The notes beneath the pieces were generated by a model. That model was not told the origin of the DNA. It searched no databases and saw only the letters and a program-made list of their open reading frames with translations. Positions 32,751 to 39,946 of a stretch of 39,946 bases of DNA are shown here, piece by piece. The stretch comes from Agrocybe praecox. Its lineage: Eukaryota; Basidiomycota; Agaricomycetes; Agaricales; Agrocybaceae. The stretch spans positions 1 to 39,946 of the forward strand of contig CAXHKQ010000194.1 in the NCBI GenBank assembly GCA_964017145.1, read 5' to 3'. Made by a program: the position numbers and the translations under genes. Position 1 is the first letter of the stretch. Each line of letters begins with the position of its first letter.

Positions 32751-32931
32751 TATTCATATAAAGATTTCTATGACAAGCACATCCAATATCCAACATTCAA
32801 TCGAAGTCGAAATCATATATTCATCTTTCATCCCTTCCATGACTTGTCCCTTCGCAAAAATTGCCCCATTTGACCCTATTTTTGTCCTTACTGACAAATC
32901 TATGCTTCTTCCATATCCACATTCATTTCAG

Positions 32932-33027
32932 GCCAACGGCGAGGCTGCCCAGGGCAAGTACGCCGCCGGCAGCGTTGTGGGAGCCGGTGCCGATGCCGTC
33001 CTGTTCGTTGCCAACCATGCGTACTAA
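32932..33027 (+). CDS. Terminal coding exon of an unidentified plus-strand gene
   Basis: Begins after a pyrimidine-rich acceptor (cattcatttcag, AG at 32930-32931) and ends TAA at 33025-33027. Read in phase 0 it gives 31 residues, ANGEAAQGKYAAGSVVGAGA then DAVLFVANHAY, Ala/Gly/Val-rich with a hydrophobic end and strongly G/C at third positions, unlike the AT-rich surroundings. A 3' UTR and AATAAA follow. I do not recognise the protein. The upstream coding exons were not found in the window; the ATG-free exon at 15.1-15.4 kb may be its leader. Phase 0 is the best guess, since another frame is also open. Confidence 0.65.
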   Translation, partial: ANGEAAQGKYAAGSVVGAGADAVLFVANHAY

Positions 33028-33340
33028 GAGCGCATCGTTACAATCGCAGCAGACAACAGACACGCACACACACCGAACACACACACACACATCCCTCAAA
33101 ACCTGTAGAGCACGAGCGTTCCGCGACGATGGAGAGACGATGGTTGAGATGGTGCGTGTGCCAATGTGCGCGCCTCCTCGTGTGCACGTGACAATCGCAT
33201 CGCATCAACCCCCTCCACAAACGTTACAGCATGCATAAATGTACCAAACCACCACCAACACTACAGCATATATTTATGTTATCATTTTATTACTCTTTAT
33301 TAGTTTAAGACTAAATAAAAATTACAAACCTACACGAGGC
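33028..33340 (+). terminator. 3' UTR and poly(A) signal of the terminal exon's gene
   Basis: Contains a short CA run (33062-33090) and AATAAA at 33314-33319, about 290 bases after the TAA stop. Cleavage probably lies about 15-25 bases further. Confidence 0.55.
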
Positions 33341-33710
33341 ATGCAATTTGTATGATTGCAGTTTATTGTTTATTTTGTTTGTTATGACTAAATGTTACAA
33401 ACGCGCAAGATATGCTTCACGGAATCACGGATGTGAAGCAATATGATTGCATATTTTGTTCCAGTTTTTCTTTTTTTCAAATTTCTGCACAACATTAATA
33501 CAAAAATACAACCCAGCTTCTTGCAGTTAACCTTCGTCTGCAGTCTGGGGGTGGGATAATATATATGTGAGATTAAATACGTTATTGTATAGTTGTCTAT
33601 GATAACCTCTATGTCTATAATATCCTATATGTCTATTATATACGCGCACAAAGACACGGTAATATTGCCCCAATTATATTGTAGTTTCAACAATATTCGG
33701 ATTAGTTGAA

Positions 33711-33862
33711 ATATTGTACGATCAATACTAGGTCGTTCTCGAAATTGAATCAAGTTCCAAACTTTATTGATAATGTAATCCGACCATTAGCAAACAAGCA
33801 GGAACCTTGTGATTCAATCATACCAATTCGAGTTCAATTCAGTTAAATTGATCGTACAATAT
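33711..33862. repeat. 16-bp perfect inverted repeat
   Basis: ATATTGTACGATCAAT (33711-33726) and its exact complement (33847-33862), 120 bases apart. Partial similarity continues inward (CTCGAA / GAATCAA strings). Possibly the worn ends of a small element. Confidence 0.8.
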
Positions 33863-33991
33863 TGCAAACTCTATGATATTGCTGACAAAATACCCAAAGA
33901 GTTATTGTCATCGGTCGAATCATTGTACGGTCCATTACGCGAACACGACACAGAAAACAACTCAACACCACATTCGATACTCTCGCAGAAT

Positions 33992-34024
33992 GTATGATCC
34001 AATGTCGAATACATTGGATCATAC
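33992..34024. repeat. Perfect 14-bp hairpin
   Basis: GTATGATCCAATGT, loop CGAAT, ACATTGGATCATAC. Intrinsic terminator-like shape but in eukaryotic DNA with no T tract, so its role is unknown. Confidence 0.85.
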
Positions 34025-34941
34025 CATAGAAAACTGCGATGAGCAATAAAATATACTGTTGATGTTGATTGGAATACGGCGCTATTATAGTAGTATGTGT
34101 TGGTTTGTTTGTCTTTGAATCTGGCCGTTGGCTTATTCATCTGGGCTGAGAATAATTCAAATTAAAATGCGATTATGATCACACGTTGAACTTTCGACGT
34201 GTGCATGTGCGTGAGTGTGGGCGGACGGGCGCCACCCGTTAAGCTTCCGAGCGGATTAAACGGCTTAATCCGATTTTAGACTAGGCGACCTCCGCGTCGA
34301 TGACGCGCCCATGTCTCCGAGATGTGCGAACAAGCTGTGTGGTGCGAACAAGCTAACAAGGGATGCTGAGAATAATTAATAATCGATTTTAACAGTAAGG
34401 CTGGGAACTCCGAAACACATATTTGTAATACAATTATTTTTAAATAATCAACATAGTTCAATTGAAGAATGCTATACACAATTTGACATTGATAGAACAT
34501 TTGGTTCGTTCGATATTTTAATTTAATTTAATTAACTTTTTCATTGCGAAGAAATGGGTATCGGTGTAATTCGTATCCCTTTGAAAACAGTCGTTTTGAG
34601 CTTACCGGTCGGCTAGCTCATATCATATTTCAGAATTACAATACATTTTTGCTCATATCTCATATCATAATCTTCGTTGTGCTCGAAACACTGCTCCGAA
34701 ATACATTTTTTTAAAATTTTTCATGATTTTGAGTTCGTGCGGCAGACATTTTACAAAAGGCGGTCAGCTATTATTTGAACTATTATTTTAACAATACTTT
34801 GGAGTCCAATCTGCAGTCATGTGAGAGAGAAGGAGCTATATGAAACCTCTTCAAAGCTTTAAAAAAACGCAACAGTCATATTGCGACAGATGGTTACAGA
34901 AGGAGTATTATTCATCGGCAACTTGAAAAAATAATGACAAT

Positions 34942-36118
34942 AACACCACCCGACACCAAAAAAATACTCGCTTCGAATATGAAATTTCATATGAGTTTTG
35001 GGCTCCTAAAAACGAAAATCATAATTAAAACAAATTCCATGGCTTAGTTTTTGTGTTGTGATTTTTTTAAAAAGTTTTTTGTACAGTTGTTATGAATAAT
35101 TCGCAATACTTCGGGTTGGGCCGAAAATACAAAACTGCATCATATACAAAAAGAAAGACAATTGATTAACCTTATTTTCATTATCAGATATTTTATGTCT
35201 ATTCATCCCAGCTTACGAGTTATTCGGGAGAGAACATTGAAAACAGTGTTTAAACATGCAAAAAATATGCAAAAAAAATTACAAAAAATAATATAAAATA
35301 TATAAAAAATCGATATACTCGATTTAATTTTGTATCGTCATAAAGTTGACTCAAATACGCATCGATAAAGCTGTTGTAATAAAAAAAACTATGGTAAAAT
35401 TTGTTCGTTATATGAATTCAAACCTGACCTAGTCGTGAACATTTTCTGAAAAACCTAGATAGTATGAAAAAAAAATCTTCAGAAATGATGTATGAATGTA
35501 TGAATGAATGAAGACAATGACATTATCGTAAAAAATTGGACTATGATGCATATATGATATTCGTCAATAAAAAGTTATAGCCAGTTAAATATGTCATTCG
35601 TATGATTAATATTGATATTTGGGCAGTTGTGATTGCTTATAACTTATAACAAAGGCATTAGACCACAGACTTCCAACTGCATTAGCTTGATTGATGCGTA
35701 TTTGAGTCCGATTTATGATGACATAACATTCAATGGAGTATATTGCATTTTCATATTTTTTTATATTTTTTAGTGGTTTTTAGTATTATTTTTTTGCATA
35801 AAAAATAAATTGTTCACGTTCTCTTCCGAATAACTCGTAAATTGGGACAATAGACATAAAGTATCTGAGAATGAAATAAAGGTTAATCAATTGTCTTTCT
35901 TTTGTATATGATGCAGTTTTGTGTTTTCGACCACACCCGAAATATTGCCTATTATCCATAACAATTACGAAAAAAAACTTGAAAAAATCACAAAACAAAA
36001 ACTAATCCATGGACAAAAACAGTATTATGATATTCGTTTTAAGGAGCACAAATCGCATAAGAAATGTTATATTTGAAGCGAGTATCTCACCAAAAGTCGG
36101 AATTTGTCGGGTAGTGTA
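34942..36118. repeat. Long imperfect inverted repeat (two 440-bp arms, 297-bp spacer)
   Basis: Left arm 34942-35380, right arm 35678-36118 in inverse. Matching anchors include TACTCGCTTC.AATAT, TTAGTTTTTGT.TTGTGATTTTTT, AAACTGCATCATATACAAAA, AGAAAGACAATTGATTAACC and ACTCAAATACGCATC. The central 100 bases are about 90% alike by eye. The arms have equal length and abut a non-matching spacer with a TGAA-rich run. This is the shape of a foldback element or of two inverted copies of one element. No coding capacity with similarity was seen. Confidence 0.85.
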
Positions 36119-37140
36119 ATCATACACCTAGAAAATACACATTTTCAGAGTTCCTGAAAATGATGACCAAAATCAAAGAAAAATCTATGGATTGCTACCC
36201 TGTCTACGGTGTCATCCGTATTTGTACCTAAGCGATTATTTCATGTCTTCAGACCCCTGAAGAATGCTAGCTGGAAATACACTTAGCAGTGCAGGGCGCA
36301 ACTTCAGGGCCTGAGAAAGTTGCTAGAAACAGTAAAAAGTAGTCTAGATGTCAACTAAAGCGAAAGTTTATGTGCGCATTTTCTACGCATGTTCTTTCTG
36401 GAGAACGATTGAAATCAATAAATTGTTCTCAATCACACATCCCTAGCCGGCGCGTTCGATTCGATTGTGGTGTGGGATGGGATGATGCTATGATATGTGT
36501 GCGTCTAATTAGTGGGCCATAAATTATCGCGCGCACGCGAGCTTAATCTTGTCAACACACAATCACCAGTTCGCAATTCGTCTGTTTTCGCCGCCACGGG
36601 GCGGAAAACTCGCGAATTCGAATTCGCGAGCAAGGGGCGGGGTCGATGTGCTATCATCGGAGCCGTTGCGGACGACACGCGTCGCAAAACGCGCCGCAGT
36701 CACCGAGTGTCCGATCCTCAAAGCAACCCATTCATCTCGACCGCAGCAGTTTTGGCGGCGAGCCTTTCAACACGCATGCACGCGCATGCACGCGCAGATG
36801 CACAAACAGCGACAGCGGCCGAAGCGGCAGAAGCGCAGCTAATTTTAAGCGAAACTGTGTGAATCATCGCGTCGCGTGTTAATGAACGCCACGAGCCACA
36901 GCGACGACAACGACGATGAGCACGGAACACGCACCACGTTCTGTCGTCGCCTTCCACGCTCGCCGTGCGTGCGGGATTTTTGATTCGCCGCGCTGGGCAG
37001 CGCAGCGCAGCGTGTGTGGACAAACACGACAACATCTACGATGATATAACAGAGCTGTGGGAAATATGATTATTTCAAAATGGGATTGATTTTGACACCG
37101 ATGGAGTGGAACTGTTGTTCGTATTTAATTAACCATTATA
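36119..37140. other. Non-coding interval with a GC-rich island
   Basis: 36420-37030 is GC-rich with CAGCG-type repeats and open frames on both strands, but without a recognisable domain or splice context. Flanks are AT-rich. Could be a regulatory island or a remnant exon; nothing decides. Confidence 0.45.
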
Positions 37141-37143
37141 TTA

Positions 37144-38399
37144 CACTACGTAATAACCGATTTTCCCAGCCTTCTACCTAAACATTTCTGAAGTGTTTTG
37201 ATCTCCTATTGACGAAACTGGCAAGAAAATAAGATCGTAGGAAGGCCTTCGGAGATATAGGCCTTTGTTGATATTTTCAACATGGTCCCATACATCTGCG
37301 CATATCTCATGTTTTAACAAACGTAGAGCGGTCAGCCGCACATCAAATGAAAGCTTATGTAAAAACATGAAAATCATGTTAATATTGTGTTTACCTAATG
37401 TTTCTAGTTTCAGTGTTACCGTGAGACAAAAATAAAAAATAGAGACAAAATGGCAAAAATTATGAGAAAAATCACGTGAATAATTTTCTAGTTAAGGGGG
37501 TAGTCCTCTAAATAATATTTTCGTATGGCAATTTTTTGTTTATAGCTTGAAATGTTCTTTGGGATGTATATTTATTATAGGCTTCATCCTATCTTTGCCG
37601 GAAACTTTGATCGTCCGTTATGAGGCGATATGCAAAGATGTGCACCGGCGCGTTGTGTGCGCTTCCGAACGAAACCGTGCGTAAACTGAAACTTCAAACG
37701 CGTTTTTCTCGAAACGGTTTTCTAGAAATCGGTGTGCAACATAACGTGTTATCCGCACATACGATTTCGATCGGACTTTGCGTTTTGCATTCACACTTGA
37801 ATTATCTAGTCCCCTACGTAGCCGATTTTGGATTCCTTGAAAATCTGTGCTCGGTGCACGTTTTTGTACCGATTTTTAGGCTAAAAAAGCACTTTTTTGA
37901 TTCAACACGACGTCATAATTTGAGTTTTTGGTTGTTCCAAATTATCCTACGTAGGGGACTAGATTTAGCAATTGAAAATAACATAAAAAAATAAAAAAAA
38001 ATTGCAGGACCCAACTGAAGACCTCCAGACTGCACACCGAAAATGGTTGTATGAAGAACACTGGGTGCTTTCCCCTCGTGCAGCGATCACGAGAAGCGGC
38101 CGATGAAGAACTCAATTTGTTTCCCAGAAAACTATTTATATGGTTAATAAATGGATATACTCATATTTTTTTAGTATTTAAACAAAATTCAGAAAAACAC
38201 AAATTTTTCAGTCATATTTAGAGGACTACCCCCTTAAGAAAACGAGATTTCCCGCAATTTATTTTACTTTCATCTGGTAGCTTGAATCTTCCTACGATCA
38301 ATTTTGTTTGCCAGTTTCGTCAATAGGAGATCAAAAAACTCCAGAAAAGTTTAGGTAGGAGGCTGGGAAATGACATGACCTCGATTTTGTTACGTAGTG
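37144..38399. mobile_element. CACTA-ended MITE with long inverted repeats, split by another element
   Basis: Ends CACTACGTAA...inverse, flanked by TTA on both sides (37141-37143, 38400-38402), a 3-bp target like that of CACTA/EnSpm elements. The inverted arms run over about 110 bases (GATCTCCTATTGACGAAACT and GATCGTAGGAAG shared), with a short indel near the tip. Without the nested insert it would be about 514 bp. No transposase. Confidence 0.82.
37496..38233. mobile_element. TTAA-flanked non-autonomous element nested in the CACTA MITE
   Basis: 738 bp, perfect 19-bp inverted ends GGGGGTAGTCCTCTAAATA (37496-37514, 38215-38233), flanked by TTAA (37492-37495, 38234-38237), the target of piggyBac-type elements. 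Inside is a perfect 16-bp inverted repeat CTAGTCCCCTACGTAG (37806-37821, 37947-37962). A 124-codon open frame (37620-37994) shows no domain and is probably incidental. Confidence 0.88.
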
Positions 38400-38402
38400 T
38401 TA

Positions 38403-38513
38403 TAGGTCACAGGGCGCGAGGTATGAAGTCTTACTCCGAAAAAGCGTCATATCTGACTAATTTGTAAACGTTTAGAATCGAATTTTTGCAAGATATTAGA
38501 AAGTTCAACATAA
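38403..38513. other. Short spacer between elements
   Basis: About 110 AT-rich bases between the CACTA MITE and the Tc1-like element; nothing recognised. Confidence 0.5.
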
Positions 38514-38515
38514 TA

Positions 38516-39946
38516 CAGTGTTGGGCAACAAAATCCGAACTAGATTCAATTATGAATTGCATCCGTTCTATATTCTATACCACATAGAAAGGTCGCGATT
38601 AGCATTACGAATAGCTTAACAATTGGACTTTATACTACCCCAATTTTTAATAGTTCGTCCACCTACGATGTTTTTGATTCCCGACGTATACACGCACATT
38701 GAGTTGACATATGGAAAAGGTAATGACTCAAATTTGTTCATTGTGATGTTCTCCAGAACATATTGAAATTTCGTTGAACAAAAGTCCGTCAGTATAGATA
38801 CGCGCGGACCTTATGTGAAATATGTACAATTTGCATGCACAAAAATGTGCATACAGTGTTTTCATTCGAAAAGCATCAATCAATGTGTGCCTGGAAATAT
38901 GAAGTTCCTTCGATGCAATAATGTTTGTTGATGTCATTAGTTTCCTGAAAGTCGCTAAGATGGTTCGAGGCAAACCTATTTGTGGCGAAATTCGTCAGAT
39001 GGCTCTGAAATATATACATGAAGGTTGTTCGCAGCGTGAGACAGCGAGGCGACGTAATTTGGAGCGCTCTTCGGTACAAAGCATCATCAAAACCTACGAG
39101 GCATCTATAGATCGCTTGAGAACAAACCGAAAACAGGACGCCCTTGTACTGTATCGAGGCGAGAAAGGCATTTGCTGAGTGACATCGTTAGACAAAACAG
39201 GCGTAAATCGACTAAAGAGGTCGCCGAACTTTGGGGCCGAAGTATTGAAAGGAAAGTGTCTAGTTCGTTGTCCCTGAAGAACGTTCATTTACTAGGGTAT
39301 GGCTTCAACAAAGAATGTATATTCGCCTTCCATTCTGTTGAAAACTATTTCAGGTTTATATGAATTTTGAATAGGCAAAAGATAAGCCGCTTTTGACGCT
39401 GAAACAGAAGTTCAAATGGAGGAAATGGGTTCAAGAACACTTAAACTGGATCGATCGACAGTGGAACTCCATTATATGGAGCGACGAGTCGCGATTCGAG
39501 GTGTCGTTCAACGATACGAGCCCTCGTGTACTTCGACTACCGAATGAAAAATTCGCAAAGGATTTCGTGAACAAGAAAGTTAAATTTGCGCCGTCGGTGA
39601 TGGTCTGGGGGTGCATGTCTGCGCAAGGGGTAGGTTCGCTGTACGTTGTCGATGGAATAATGAGCGCCGAAAAATATCGCAAGGTCCTGTGAGTATGGTG
39701 AGTTCATCTACCAACAAGACGACGCTACTTGCCACACAGCGAAGTCAACCATGGCTTGGCTTGATGAAAAACAAATACCAGTACTGGCGTGGCCCTCGGG
39801 AAGCCCGGACCTCTCTCCTATCGAGACACGTTGGGGTAGAATGAAGAGGCATTTGCTAAAAAAATCCATGTGCCACAAAACAAGCTTTGATCGACGAACT
39901 GTTCAAAATTTGGGGCTGCATAACTCCTGAATATTGCTCAGGGCTC
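38516..39946 (+). mobile_element. Tc1-like (DD34E) transposon, right end outside the window
   Basis: Left end CAGTGTTGGGCAACAAAATC preceded by TA (38514-38515), a typical Tc1-type start. It contains a broken transposase that runs to the window edge, so the right inverted end is not visible. Confidence 0.82.
38960..39946 (+). pseudogene. Broken Tc1-like transposase (partial, cut by window edge)
   Basis: ATG at 38960 opens MVRGKPICGEIRQMALKYIH with a clear helix-turn-helix (SQRETARRRNLERSSVQSII). A frameshift near 39103 moves to RREKHLLSDIVRQNRRKS. After a damaged stretch the DDE domain reads on: first Asp in IIWSDES (39483-39485), SVMVWGCMSAQG, second Asp in IYQQDDATCHTAKS (39718-39720), Glu in SPIETRWGRMKRH (39823-39825), exactly 34 residues later. 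Lesions: TGA at about 39690 with a frame change before the second Asp, another shift near 39885. Not functional as it stands. Confidence 0.9.

Larger units (their letters stand above)
33341..34941. other. AT-rich non-coding interval with two inverted repeats
   Basis: No gene recognised. Contains a perfect 16-bp inverted repeat (33711-33726 and 33847-33862) and a 14-bp stem, 5-base loop hairpin (33992-34024). Confidence 0.55.

Noticed and set aside
36512..36862. 116-codon frame in the GC-rich island
   Set aside because: Frames are open on both strands because of composition; no domain, and flanked by AT-rich repeat DNA.
37620..37994. 124-codon frame inside the TTAA element
   Set aside because: Spans the internal inverted repeat and resembles no transposase; likely incidental in a non-autonomous element.

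Overview
This is eukaryotic nuclear DNA, almost certainly from an insect and plausibly a dipteran. Genes are split by GT-AG introns, long tracts are rich in TG/CA dinucleotides, and the window is full of Tc1/mariner-type transposons. One insect-type family 1 glycosidase gene is complete, and there is one intact non-LTR retrotransposon. The species cannot be fixed from sequence alone. Nothing looks bacterial: no operons, rRNA, tRNA or CRISPR were seen.

Region 1 (about 0.19-6.19 kb, minus strand) is a complete gene for a secreted or membrane-tethered family 1 beta-glycosidase (myrosinase-1-like / lactase-phlorizin-hydrolase-like). It has five coding exons at 5809-5748, 4317-4128, 2318-1746, 1311-761 and 684-429. 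These join in frame to a 543-residue protein with a signal peptide, both catalytic glutamates and a hydrophobic C-terminal tail. A TATA box with an initiator-like site, a 5' leader and a poly(A) signal can also be placed.

Region 2 (about 6.2-15.05 kb) is mostly non-coding. It carries a complete 1635-bp Tc1-like element with doubled inverted repeats (7559-9193) and a broken transposase, and a 135-bp pogo/Tigger-type MITE (10396-10530).

Region 3 (about 15.1-33.3 kb) may be the transcription unit of a second, plus-strand gene. An ATG-free GC-rich exon ends at a consensus donor at 15431/15432, and a terminal coding exon with 3' UTR and AATAAA lies at 32932-33027. The link between them is inference, and the middle coding exons were not found. 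The interval holds a TG/CA-rich tract, an RTE-like LINE with an open 985-residue ORF (21703 to about 24985), a 1313-bp mariner pseudo-element (26735-28047), a diverged 240-bp duplication (28817-29380), and a pile-up of three TA-target elements directly before the terminal exon (30343-32750).

Region 4 (about 33.3-39.95 kb) is AT-rich and repeat-built. It contains a 440-bp-arm inverted repeat (34942-36118), a CACTA-ended MITE (37144-38399) split by a TTAA-flanked element (37496-38233), and a Tc1-like (DD34E) element that runs off the right edge (38516-39946).

The genes do not form a pathway. The biology here is one digestive/defensive-type glycosidase gene beside a zone of layered transposon insertions, where nesting gives relative ages. 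The most unusual structures are the sibling-into-sibling insertion, the large hairpin-forming inverted repeat and the duplicated block with shared factor-site-like motifs.
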